In this document: piece by piece, positions 43,142-52,800 of the stretch
Layout: the number at the start of each line of letters is the position of its first letter
Numbering within the stretch: position 1 is the first letter of the stretch
Assembly: GCA_963755435.1 (NCBI GenBank)
Contig: CAVWJX010000007.1
Location: 248,001-312,000 of the forward strand
Direction: 5' to 3'
Length of the DNA stretch: 64,000 nt
From: AP-15 sp963755435
Lineage (GTDB): Bacteria > Pseudomonadota > Alphaproteobacteria > ATCC43930 > CGMCC-115725
Position numbers and translations under genes: made by a program
Notes under the pieces: model-generated
The model's database searches: none
Seen by the model: the letters and a program-made list of their open reading frames with translations, nothing else
Told to the model about the DNA's origin: nothing

Positions 43142-43480
43142 TCAAACGCAATTGAAAAAGGCGAAGCGCTCGCCGGCGCCAAGCCCCTCGTAAAAAACCT
43201 TGCGCATCTTCGCCGTCTTGCCGTAAGCGGCGCAGGCTTTGCTCGCTAGCGCCTTTGCCTGATCGAGCCCGTTCATGACGCCGTCATAGCGCACCGACAC
43301 GGCCGTGTCCGAGCTCTGGATGATCTGCACCGGATCGCACCCGGCGAGCAGCAGCAGGGCGCCAAACCCGAGCGCCGGGAAAACTCCGGCGCGCGCACGC
43401 AACCGACCCCCGACCCAATAGCGCTTCTGCCGTGGGCTGGCGCCATGTATCCTTTGTCTATGATATACACTCACCATCAT
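43142..43480 (-). CDS. Small putative lipoprotein
   Basis: About 112 residues, start uncertain. The secretory part is FPALGFGALLLLAGCDP, a lipobox with Cys. The mature domain QIIQSSDTAVSVRYDGVMNG and AKALASKACAAYGKTAKMRK ends with a Cys four residues from the end (FAFFNCV); two Cys residues may form a disulfide. Such small lipoproteins with SVRYDG and C..YGK motifs occur widely in alphaproteobacteria. The ATG at 43480 leaves an unusually long, basic N-terminus before the hydrophobic segment, so a later GTG may be the true start. Confidence 0.68.
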   Translation of the reverse strand: MMVSVYHRQRIHGASPRQKRYWVGGRLRARAGVFPALGFGALLLLAGCDPVQIIQSSDTAVSVRYDGVMNGLDQAKALASKACAAYGKTAKMRKVFYEGLGAGERFAFFNCV

Positions 43481-43676
43481 CCGCAGGGCCGCTCCTTCAA
43501 GGCCGATCGCGCGCGCGGTGTGCCAGCGCGCCGATCGCCGTCCGTCGGCAGGTTTTACGGTTCTCGATCCGGCTGGCAACTGGCGATCATAGCCCGCCTT
43601 CGTGACCGAGCGCCGCGTTGACCGCTCTTGGCAGCGGCCGCAATCGAAGTGCGGGGCGAGCGCCCGGGGGTGGCGC

Positions 43677-45080
43677 ATGCGCCTGACCTTTTCGCGGCAA
43701 AGCCTGGTGCCACTGATCGTCGCCTGCGCGATGTTCATGCAGAACCTCAATTCGACGGTGATCGCGACCGCCTTGCCGACCATCGCCCGCGCCCTCGACG
43801 AGAGCCCGCTACGGCTCAACGTCGCGATCACCTGTTATCTCTTGAGCCTCGCCGTCTTCATCCCGATTAGCGGCTGGACTGCCGACCGGTTCGGCGCGCG
43901 CCGGGTGTTCAGTCTGGCGATCGTCGTCTTCACCTTGGGCTCGATCGCCTGCGGCGTCTCCAACTCGCTCGCCGGCCTAGTCGCGGCCCGCATCCTGCAG
44001 GGAATGGGCGGGGCATTGATGGTCCCGGTCGGGCGCCTCGTCCTGCTGCGCACCGTGCCGAAATCCGACCTGGTGCGGGCGATGTCGTTCGTCAGCGTCC
44101 CGGCTTTGATCGGGCCGGTGATGGGGCCGCCGCTCGGCGGGTTGATCGTGACCTACGCGTCGTGGCGTTGGATATTCTTCATCAACATTCCGATCGGCGT
44201 TTTGGGGCTCGTGCTGGTCAACCTTTTGGTCGGCGATCTGAAGGAAACCGGCCGGCGGCCATTCGACCTCGCCGGCTTTGCCTTGACCGGGATCGGCTTG
44301 GCCAGCCTCGCCTTTGGTTTTGAGAATGTCGGGCGCGGCGCGCTGCCGAGTGGCGCGGTGGCTGCCTTGCTGGTCACCGGTGCAGTCTGCATCGCGCTTT
44401 ATGTGCGCCACGCCTACCGCGTCTCGCATCCGATCATCGATCTCGCACTTCTCAAGATCCCGACCTATGCGGCGGCTTCGATCGGTGGCTTTCTGTTCCG
44501 CATGGGGCTCGGCGCACTGCCGTTTCTGCTGCCGCTGATGTTGCAGGTAGGCTTCGGGCTCAGCGCGCTGCATTCGGGCCTGCTGACTTTCGCCAGTGCT
44601 GCCGGGGCGATGCTGATGAAAACCTCGGCGGTGCGCATCCTGCGCACCCTCGGCTTCCGCCTGGTGCTGGTCGGCGACGCGGTGATCAGCGCCGCCTTCC
44701 TGTTCGGCTATAGCCTGTTCCGGCCGTCGACGCCGCATCTGGTGATCTTTGTTGCGCTGTTGATCGGTGGCTTTTTCCGCTCGTTGCAGATGACCAGCAT
44801 CAATACTTTGAGCTACGCCGACGTGCCGCCCTCGATGCTGAGTTGGGCCACCAGCCTGACCAGCATGGCTCAGCAGCTTTCGCAGACCGCCGGCGTCGCC
44901 ACCGCGGCGCTGCTGCTGCACACGGTCTTGACCCTGCGCGGCGGCACATCTTTGGCGGCAGCCGATTTCTACCCGGTCTTTGTCGGGGTGGCGATGATCT
45001 CGCTGTTATCGGTGCCGTTTTTCCTGAAGATGTCGCCCGATGCCGGTGCTGAAGTCAGCGGCCGCGCCCCGGTTCGCTGA
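43677..45080 (+). CDS. MFS transporter, DHA2 (EmrB/QacA-like) family
   Basis: 467-residue 14-helix drug:proton antiporter. The N-terminal motif NLNSTVIATALPTIARALDE is the DHA2 motif D1-like segment. Loop 2-3 has GWTADRFGARRVFSLAIVVF, helix 5 motif C appears as ALIGPVMGPPLGGLIVTYAS, and SWRWIFFINIPIGVLGL follows. ATG at 43677 is chosen by the family N-terminus (MRLTFSRQSLVPLIVACAMF). No membrane-fusion or outer-membrane partner is next to it, so it may work alone. It is divergent from the small lipoprotein gene. Confidence 0.92.
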   Translation: MRLTFSRQSLVPLIVACAMFMQNLNSTVIATALPTIARALDESPLRLNVAITCYLLSLAVFIPISGWTADRFGARRVFSLAIVVFTLGSIACGVSNSLAGLVAARILQGMGGALMVPVGRLVLLRTVPKSDLVRAMSFVSVPALIGPVMGPPLGGLIVTYASWRWIFFINIPIGVLGLVLVNLLVGDLKETGRRPFDLAGFALTGIGLASLAFGFENVGRGALPSGAVAALLVTGAVCIALYVRHAYRVSHPIIDLALLKIPTYAAASIGGFLFRMGLGALPFLLPLMLQVGFGLSALHSGLLTFASAAGAMLMKTSAVRILRTLGFRLVLVGDAVISAAFLFGYSLFRPSTPHLVIFVALLIGGFFRSLQMTSINTLSYADVPPSMLSWATSLTSMAQQLSQTAGVATAALLLHTVLTLRGGTSLAAADFYPVFVGVAMISLLSVPFFLKMSPDAGAEVSGRAPVR

Positions 45081-45090
45081 GCCGGATCGT

Positions 45091-45729
45091 TTAGGCCCTC
45101 GGCTCCTGCGCCGCTGCGAGTTCGGCGTCCTTGGCCCGGACCCGGACGGCGGCCGGGCGGGCGCCGATGAGCTCTATATAAGCCATGATCTCGGGCAGTT
45201 TGGGGACGAGGCCGAACATCGTCGTCCAGCCGAGGGCGGTGCCCCACAGCACGTCGGCCGCGGAAAACCGCTCGCCGAGCAGGTAGGGCCCTCGGGTCAG
45301 CTGGGCGGTCAGCGTGCCCAGCATGGTGTCGTAGTCGCCATAGGGCGACATCGCCTGCGGCGCCGGGTCGTGCTTGGCGGCGCGATCGACGACGGCGGGC
45401 TCGAAGGCGGCGGCGTAGAACACCATCCAGCGCAGATAAGGGCCGCGCAACCGATCGCAGATCGGCGGCGCCAGCCCGGCCTCGGGGAACAGATCGGCGA
45501 GATAGAGGTAGACCGCGACCTGCTCGGTCACGATCGCCTCGCCATGCTTCAGCGCCGGCACCTTCCCCATCGGGTTGACTGCCAGATAGGCGGGCAGCCG
45601 CTGCTCGCCCTTCTTCATGTTCAGCACTTCCAGATCGTAGGGCGCGCCGAGTTCCTCGAGCAGGATCAGCGCCCCGGTCGAGCGCGTGTTCGGCGAATGA
45701 TAGAGCTTCACGCGGCGATCATCGGGCAT
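45091..45729 (-). CDS. Glutathione S-transferase family protein
   Basis: 212 residues. The N-terminal thioredoxin-like domain is VKLYHSPNTRSTGALILLEE with Ser in the S-T-R position typical of beta/theta-like bacterial GSTs, then NPMGKVPALKHGEAIVTEQV and AVYLYLADLFPEAGLAPP. The C-terminal helical domain includes YLLGERFSAADVLWGTALGW, with the conserved Asp. It is convergent with the DHA2 exporter (11-bp gap). Substrates may be electrophilic or peroxidised compounds; no close partner gene is seen. Confidence 0.92.
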   Translation of the reverse strand: MPDDRRVKLYHSPNTRSTGALILLEELGAPYDLEVLNMKKGEQRLPAYLAVNPMGKVPALKHGEAIVTEQVAVYLYLADLFPEAGLAPPICDRLRGPYLRWMVFYAAAFEPAVVDRAAKHDPAPQAMSPYGDYDTMLGTLTAQLTRGPYLLGERFSAADVLWGTALGWTTMFGLVPKLPEIMAYIELIGARPAAVRVRAKDAELAAAQEPRA

Positions 45730-45868
45730 CCGTACCTCCGGCTGGTGATCGGCTGACAGCTACGCGTCGGCGGCCGCAAGAGACCTGCGCTCGGCAATCA
45801 CCCAGTGCCACAAAATCGGCCGGTGAGCTCTCCGGCTCGCGGCGGCTCGGATCGGGCGTCGTCGTGGA

Positions 45869-47227
45869 TCAATCGGCCGCGCTGACGACCGCGGTGCTTG
45901 GGCCGGCGGCGAGGGATTCATTATTGCCGGGGTGCATGACCCGCAGCGATGACGGGCCGGAGCCGGCTGTCAGCAACCGCCAGCAATCGATCACCAGACG
46001 GCTGCGCTCGTCGCCTGGCCAGGCGGCGAAGAACTCCTTGTATTCGGGCCACGGCACCATGACGATGACAGCGTCGGCGGCTTCGACCGCCTGCTGCGGC
46101 GAGGCGGCGAGAGAGATCCCGGCGCCGAGTGCGGCGCGCGCCGCCTCGAGCGCCACCGGATCATGGGCGATGACTTCGCGCCCGCTCTTGGCCAACGCCG
46201 CCGCCAGCATGACGCCTTGTGAACGCTCGATGACCCCGGTGTCGGGTTTGTAGGAGAGACCCAGCACCGCGATCCTGTCGTCCGGCCCGGTATGCTCGGC
46301 GACGATGCCGGTCAGCCGCTCGATTTGGCGCTCGTTGATCTCATGAGTGGCGGCAGCCAGGCTTGCTTCGACCCCGACCCGCTGCGCCATGGTCGAGAAC
46401 GCGATCGTGTCCCGGGGAAAGCACGGGCCGCCATACCCGGTCGCGCCGCGCAGATATTTCGGCCCGATCCGCGCATCCCGGCCGATCGCCGCGGTGACGA
46501 CATCGGCGTCCGCGCCCGAGAGCCGATCGCAGATCTCGCCGAGCATATTGGCAAACGAAATCTTGGTGGTCACATAGGTGTTGACCGAAATTTTGGTCAG
46601 CTCGGCATTGACGAAATTCATCCGGCACACCGGGACCGACCGGCCGACGACCAGGCAGCAGATCTCCTCGAGCATGCCGCCGGCGCGCGCATCGCTCTCG
46701 CCGATCAGCACGAAATCGGGCCGCAGCAATCCTTCGATGACATTGCCGAGAGCGATGAACTCCGGATTGTAGCACAGACCGATATCCGGGCCGACGCGCT
46801 TGCCGGAAATGGCTTCGAGCCGATCGCGAATGGGCCCGCCGACCGCTCCAGGCATCGTTGTCGAATTAACCACGACCAGGTGATAGCCCGGCTTATGCGC
46901 CAGCACCCGGCCGATTTCTTCGATTGCGGACAGCACGTAATCGTTTTTGAAGGCGCCGTCGGCGCCGCTCGGCGTCGGCACGATGATGTAGGTGACCTCG
47001 GTCTTGCTGATCGCCGTTGCCCAGTCCGAGGTGGCGCGAATTCGCGCACTGTTGGCGCGCAGCAGTTCCTGCAGGCCCGGCTCCTGCACCGGCGCGCGCC
47101 CGGCATTGATCTGAGCGACCGCGTCCGGGTTGACGTCGATGCCGTAGACCGACAACCCCTTGGACGCCAGAACCGCGACCAGCGGCGCCCCGAGCTTGCC
47201 CAACCCGACGACCGATACCTTCATCAT
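45869..47227 (-). CDS. UDP-glucose/GDP-mannose 6-dehydrogenase family protein
   Basis: 452-residue NAD-dependent enzyme that oxidises a nucleotide-sugar C6 alcohol to the acid in two steps. N-terminal Rossmann motif VSVVGLGKLGAPLVAVLASK. The catalytic Cys lies in GYGGPCFPRDTIAF, the conserved Lys in AELTKISVNTYVTTKISFAN, and the C-terminal nucleotide-sugar domain has VLGLSYKPDTGVIERSQGVM. The substrate (UDP-glucose or GDP-mannose) cannot be told. Being downstream of the epimerase-like gene on the same strand, it is probably part of the same sugar-nucleotide pathway for surface glycan. Confidence 0.9.
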   Translation of the reverse strand: MMKVSVVGLGKLGAPLVAVLASKGLSVYGIDVNPDAVAQINAGRAPVQEPGLQELLRANSARIRATSDWATAISKTEVTYIIVPTPSGADGAFKNDYVLSAIEEIGRVLAHKPGYHLVVVNSTTMPGAVGGPIRDRLEAISGKRVGPDIGLCYNPEFIALGNVIEGLLRPDFVLIGESDARAGGMLEEICCLVVGRSVPVCRMNFVNAELTKISVNTYVTTKISFANMLGEICDRLSGADADVVTAAIGRDARIGPKYLRGATGYGGPCFPRDTIAFSTMAQRVGVEASLAAATHEINERQIERLTGIVAEHTGPDDRIAVLGLSYKPDTGVIERSQGVMLAAALAKSGREVIAHDPVALEAARAALGAGISLAASPQQAVEAADAVIVMVPWPEYKEFFAAWPGDERSRLVIDCWRLLTAGSGPSSLRVMHPGNNESLAAGPSTAVVSAAD

Positions 47228-47376
47228 GATCCCCCAAGCCAGTCAAATCGCTGATCGGCGGCCTCGAGGATAGCGGGTGCGTCCCGGCCGCAGCTTTTAC
47301 GATGGTCCCCTTTGCCCAACCCCGATATCAGACGGCCCCGACCGCGGTCAACCCGACCGGCGGCGCAGTCCGACCC

Positions 47377-48354
47377 TCATCCGGCGCGGTGCGGCCGGTT
47401 GGCGTGAAGCTGGCGCTCGATCCAGGCGTAGGTCGGCTCGAGCCCGGTATGGAGGCGCTGCGAGGGCGCCCAGCCCAGCTTTTCCCGGATCAGGCGATTG
47501 TCAGAGTTGCGCCCGCGAACCCCGAGCGGGCCGGGAATGTGGCGTTTTTCGAGCCGCTTGCCGGCAATGCGCATGATCAAATCGGCGAGCTGGTCGATCG
47601 TCACCATCTCCTCCGAGCCGATGTTGACCGGCCCGGTAAAACCCGAGCGCATTAGCCGCACCGTCCCTTCGACGCATTCGGCGACATAGAGGAACGAGCG
47701 GGTCTGCTGGCCGTCGCCCCAGATCTCGATTGCACCGTTATCGGCGGCGGCGATTTTGCGGCACAGCGCCGCCGGCGCCTTCTCGCGGCCGCCAGTCCAG
47801 GTGCCTTCCGGGCCAAAGATGTTGTGATAGCGGGCGACCCGCGGCTCCATGCCGTAGCAGCGCCCGTAGGTCAGGTAGAGTCGCTCGCTGAACAGCTTTT
47901 CCCAACCGTATTCGCTGTCGGGTGCAGCCGGATAGGCCGAGCTTTCCTCGCAATTGGGCCGGTCCGGATCCTCCTGGTTATAGGCCGGGTACATACAGGC
48001 CGAGGACGAATAAAACACCCGCTTGATCGCCCGCTTGTGACAGGCGTCGAGCAGATTGAGGTTGATCGTCGCCGAATTGTGCATGATGTCGGCGTCGTTT
48101 TCGCCGGTGAAAATAAAGCCGGCCCCGCCCATATCGGCGGCGAGCTGATAGGTCTCGTCGAACTTCCGATCGACCACCTGGCGGCAAAAGTAGGCGTCGC
48201 GCAGATCGCCGACGGCAAAGTCGTCGGCCTCGCTTTCAGCATATTCATGAAATTTCAGATCGACGCCGCGCACCCAAAAGCCGTCACGTTTGAGCCGCTT
48301 GACCAGGTGCCCGCCAATGAAGCCGCCGGCGCCGCAGACCAATGCCGTTTTCAT
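47377..48354 (-). CDS. NAD-dependent epimerase, GDP-mannose 3,5-epimerase-like
   Basis: 325-residue extended SDR enzyme. Rossmann motif TALVCGAGGFIGGHLVKRL. The sequence follows the plant/bacterial GDP-mannose 3,5-epimerase family closely: FYSSSACMYPAYNQ (catalytic Cys), SEYGWEKLFSERLYLTYGR (Tyr and Lys), ARYHNIFGPEGTWTGGREKA, PAALCRKIA, GDGQQTRSFLYVAECVEGT and IPGPLGVRGRNSDNRLIREK. The product would be GDP-L-galactose or GDP-gulose for a surface polysaccharide. ATG at 48354 is standard. It is directly upstream of the dehydrogenase gene. Confidence 0.88.
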   Translation of the reverse strand: MKTALVCGAGGFIGGHLVKRLKRDGFWVRGVDLKFHEYAESEADDFAVGDLRDAYFCRQVVDRKFDETYQLAADMGGAGFIFTGENDADIMHNSATINLNLLDACHKRAIKRVFYSSSACMYPAYNQEDPDRPNCEESSAYPAAPDSEYGWEKLFSERLYLTYGRCYGMEPRVARYHNIFGPEGTWTGGREKAPAALCRKIAAADNGAIEIWGDGQQTRSFLYVAECVEGTVRLMRSGFTGPVNIGSEEMVTIDQLADLIMRIAGKRLEKRHIPGPLGVRGRNSDNRLIREKLGWAPSQRLHTGLEPTYAWIERQLHANRPHRAG

Positions 48355-48411
48355 AGATACCCTCGCTAAATTCGGCTGAGCAAATGAGATTGCTGCGTCG
48401 GCCGCGATGCG

Positions 48412-49737
48412 TCAGGCGCCGGCACGGACTAGCTTGATCTCGGTAAAGGCGGCCTCCGCCCCCGACGACCACGCGCGGATCTCGACCCGATCGTTATCCT
48501 GGAGGATACCCGCCGCGGGAACCCTGAACTTCGCGCGCACCAGTGTGTCGCCCCCTGCCGCCTGCCGGGACTGATCATAATCGAGCTTGCGTTTGCCGGC
48601 GACGACATCGATCGCGAGGCTTTTTGGGCCGAACTTGCGCGCCCCGGCGATGCCGATAAGCGCTTCGTAATCGCCCTGCGGCAGGGCGAGGTAAGGCCCA
48701 AAGAAGACCCGGCCCTTGCGGCCCGGCGTCGAGGTGATCCGGCCGATGGCGTCCCGCCGTCCGGCAACTCCGAGCTGCAGCCGCTGCATCTGGTCTCCGA
48801 GCAGGCGTGCGGCGAGCCAGCGTTCGATCTCGTCCCAGCCGCCCTGCGACGTGCGGCCCTGCTTGCGCAGGAACCACAGGCTCGGAACCACGATCCGCCC
48901 GCGCTCGCGCCACAACAAAGAACCCCCGCCCGGCGCGGCCCCGCCATCGGGGCAGACACTGACCGCGGTGCGCTGCGAAAGCCGCGCATCAAACCCGCCA
49001 TCGACGGCAAACGCGGTCATATCTTCGAGCCGGCAGGCGAGGCCATCTGCGCCGACCAGGCCGGCATCGAGAAAATAAGGATGCGGTTCGGCGCCTGCGG
49101 CGATCTCAGCCTTGAACACGACCACCCCGTCGCGCCGCGTCAACCGCTCGATCCTGGCCAGCAGCCTACCGATGCCGATGGCACCGGCTGAAAACAGCGA
49201 TCCGTGCGGACAGATGACCGCGTCATAGCCGCCTTCGTCGAGGTCGTCGAGGCTGGTCCCGGGCTCGTGAGCAGACAGGCGCTGGCGGGCGTAGAGCGCC
49301 CCGTTCGTCCAATAAAGCCGCGCCTCGGCGCCGCGGCGCTCGGAGGCGCCGGCCAGATCGAAGACCTCGACGCGTCCGGCGTGCTCGCTCAACGCCGCGA
49401 TCGTCGCGTCTGGGAGGGTTGCGATCACCAGCAGGCGCGCCTGGGGGGTGAGCTTCCCCAGGCGGTCGAGCCCGTAGAGCAGATGCGCCCGCTCCCACCG
49501 GCCGCCATCGCGATCGCTCTCGTCGGCGGGAAAAGGGCCTGGCGGCGGATCGAGAAAGCGGGACCACGACGGGTCTTCCCAATCCTCGGAAGCGATAGTG
49601 CGGCTGAGCGGCCGGTCGGTCGCAGGCAGTTGCGCTGAGATCGGCAGACCCCACTCTTGCGAGGCTCCCGGATCGCGCGCTGGGCCGTCCGGCGGAGGCG
49701 CGCGCAGGCCGGTCTCCAACGCCGACATCGCCGTCAT
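48412..49737 (-). CDS. Stand-alone methyltransferase-like/beta-sandwich protein (paralogue of fusion C-terminus)
   Basis: 441 residues. It matches the C-terminal 430 residues of the neighbouring 1068-residue protein over nearly its whole length: RPLSRTIASEDWEDPSWSRF, LLYGLDRLGKLTPQARLLV, GYDAVICPHGSLFSAGAIGI, RRDGVVVFKAEIAAGAEPHP, VVPSLWFLRKQ and GRVFFGPYLALPQGDYEALI. The first part looks like a Rossmann methyltransferase fold, but the glycine-rich SAM loop is replaced by ATLPDATIAALS. The end is a beta-sandwich likely to bind glycan. No known family is assigned. It probably arose by partial gene duplication. Confidence 0.72.
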   Translation of the reverse strand: MTAMSALETGLRAPPPDGPARDPGASQEWGLPISAQLPATDRPLSRTIASEDWEDPSWSRFLDPPPGPFPADESDRDGGRWERAHLLYGLDRLGKLTPQARLLVIATLPDATIAALSEHAGRVEVFDLAGASERRGAEARLYWTNGALYARQRLSAHEPGTSLDDLDEGGYDAVICPHGSLFSAGAIGIGRLLARIERLTRRDGVVVFKAEIAAGAEPHPYFLDAGLVGADGLACRLEDMTAFAVDGGFDARLSQRTAVSVCPDGGAAPGGGSLLWRERGRIVVPSLWFLRKQGRTSQGGWDEIERWLAARLLGDQMQRLQLGVAGRRDAIGRITSTPGRKGRVFFGPYLALPQGDYEALIGIAGARKFGPKSLAIDVVAGKRKLDYDQSRQAAGGDTLVRAKFRVPAAGILQDNDRVEIRAWSSGAEAAFTEIKLVRAGA

Positions 49738-49812
49738 CGCCGCGACCGGGCCGCAAATTTCTGATCGCGCGGCTGATCCAATCTCGTCTCCATCAAACGT
49801 TCGGGCGTATTC

Positions 49813-52800
49813 TCAGAGTTCGGCGGCGCCCGCCGGGCCTTCGCTGCGCTCCCGCTGCGGCAGGCTGTATTTGGTCCGGAGCTGGCTGAACGGGGCCTGC
49901 CGCGCGGCCGACAATTCGCGCAGATCGACCGAGGTGAAGGTGGCAGAAAAATCGGCTGGGCTGTAGAGCCTGATTTCGAGCGCGGCATCGCGCGCCGCCT
50001 CGTTGGGCGAAATCCCGAACTCAAGGGTCAGCACGCCCGATTTCACGGCGCCGCGGTCGAGCCGCCGGCTGGCGAAGACCGCTGCCCCGGCGGCGACTTC
50101 GACGAGCACCTGGGCAACGACCTCCGATCGCGTCGCGAGGCTCGCCTCGAAATGCAACGTCGCGCGGTACCGGCCGTCCGGCAGGGTCAGGTAGGGCCCA
50201 TAAAAGACATGGCCCTCTTGTCCGGGCCGGGTCTCGATCCCGCCCGCGGCGTCGCGGTGGCCGGCGGCGCCGACATGCAGACGGTCGATCTGCTCGCCAA
50301 GCCAACGTTCGCCGAGCCAGCGCCGCAGATCTCGCCATTGCGGCCCATCGCCATCCTGGCCGGCGATTTCCTGCCGGCGCAGGAACCACAGGCTCGGGAT
50401 CAGGACGCGCCCGTCGCGGCGGCTGAGGAAATAGCCCTCGTTCGCAGAGGCCGTCGGTGGCCCATCCGGTGGCCACACCCGGTCGATCGTGGCGCGCGAC
50501 AGGCGCGGATCGAAACCGCCATCGGCGACGAGCCCGGTCAAGGCCGCGAGCCGGGCGGCCAGACCGTCGTCGCCAACGAGGCCGACATCGAAAAAATCGG
50601 GGTGCGGCCCCGGCCCGGCGGCGATCTCGGCCTTGAACGCCAGCACTCCGTCCGGGCACAGCAGGCGCCGCGCCATTTCCATGGATCGCAGCGCGCCGCT
50701 GAACCCGGCTGCGAACAGCGCGCCGTGCGGGAATACAACGGCGTCGTAAGCCGCCTCTTCGAGCCGCCGCAAATCGCTCGCGGGGTTGAGCATCTCAAGG
50801 GCCGCCGGTCGATAAGGTGCGCCTGAGCACCAGAATCCGCGGCCCGATTCGGGGATGTTCACGCGATCGCCGATCGGCAGCAGGTCGACCTGTGCAACCC
50901 GCCAGCTGATCGCGGCAATGCCGGCATCGGGCATTGTCGCCATCACCAGCACGCGCGCCCCAGGGGCGAGCTTGCCGGCGCGGTCGAGCCCGTAGAGCAG
51001 GTGAACCTGCTCCCATTTACCGGCATGACGGGCGAATGCGTCGTCGGCGCGCGGATCGGTCGCATAGGGGAGGCCGAATGCCGACCAGACCGGATCATCC
51101 CAATCCTCATAGGCGGCAAACCGACTGAGCGGACGGGTGCCCGGCCGGGCTGCGGGGCCGTCGAACGCCATCCCGAGCAGCGGGCCGAGCTCGGCGGCAA
51201 GCCCGGTGGACGGCCGCAATTCTTCGAGTCGGTCGATGGCGAGCCGGGTTTGCTCCGGCAGCAGCCCATTGCCGACAGAACTCCCGACCACCGCGACAAA
51301 AGCCTCGCCGATCGCCGCATTGATCGCGGCGCGATGGAGCCGGGGCGGATCAATCGGGCGGCCTTCGAGCAGCGGGCCAAAGAGGTCGCGGGCGAGCGCC
51401 AATTCACGTCGGCTGATCGGCCCGGAGCGACCGAGCCGCATGCCGACCAACAGCCGGTCCGTTGTTTCCGGGTCGAGCTCCGGTGATGGCGAGACGACGA
51501 AGCCGTGGCGCAGCCGCGAGCTGAACGGCGTCGCCGCTGCGGCGATATGGGCGGCGAACAGCCTTTCGTTGGCATTATGGATGCAGTTGATCCCAACAAA
51601 GCGCCGCGGCGCGGCGCCCGCCTCCGAAGCCAAGCGAGAACGCTCGTGCAGCACCGCCGACAGAAAAGCGGAACTGGTAATCGCGAGGGCTTCCTGATCG
51701 GCCGGGCTCAACCCGGGCGCATCCGGTCGGCTCCCGGACACCGGCTCGCCATCGGCCGCGCGGCCGAATTCGAACACCAACAAATCAGTGCGGTCGAGCC
51801 ATTCGCCCCCGGCGGCGATCTGAAGCTCTGCCGGGTCGGGCTCGCTATCGACGAGCCGGGAGGCGCTCGCCGCCTCGACGATGACTGGGCCGATGAAGCC
51901 CATATGGCGCCAAGCCTGCCGCGCCAGCTCGAACATGTCGCGGCGTACTCCGCACCAGCCGAGCCGCAGTCCTCGCGGATAAGAGCTCAAGAGGTCGGCG
52001 AGAAACGGCAGCACGTGGCGCGCATCATAGCGGTAATCATCAAAGCTCGCCGCCGTATAACGGGCCTCGCTATAGGCGGCGTCGAGCGGCGTCACCACCG
52101 CCCCCAGCATGTCGCGATAGCCGAAGCGGCTTTGCGCCAGGCTGATCTCCTCGACATCGTCGCCGGCGCAACCCCAATCCTCGCGCTGCTCTGGCAAGTC
52201 TGGCCGCGCAACCTGATCGATGAAGAAGACCGGGTCGTTCTCCAGCCGGTCGCGGTGATGGGTCGACGTCGCCTGGCGGGTGTGGTCGCAATGGTAGCAG
52301 AACACATGTTCGATCATCGAGGCCACGGGCCCGCGCTTTAAGGTGAGGCGCTTGGCGAGGTTTGAATCGACGTGCCACCCCAAGATCATCCGCTCGTCGA
52401 AGCCGTCGATCGCGAACAAATCGGCCCGCAACACCAGCTGGAAATCGCCTGGTCCATCGTAGAGGATCGGGTCCGACCCGTAGACTACCTCGTTGAGCCG
52501 CGCCGAGACGCCGAGCGCCTGCGCCGCTGCGATTGTGCCAACCGGGTCGGCCCGGTCGAATGTCTCCCACAGGCCTTCGGGGATCTCGAAGCGCGCGGTG
52601 TGATAGAAGCCTTCGGCCAGGTCGCCCACCGCCTCGGCCAGCCGCAGCATGGCGCGCGGCACCAGAATGATGTCGGTGTTGGTTGACAGGATCCAGCGAT
52701 TTGCCGGGTTGGAAGCGCGCACGCCGACGTTGCGGGCGACCGGCTCCAGCGCCGCCAGATGGGTGCGCTGGCGAAACCGCCGATGAACCTTGGGTCGCAC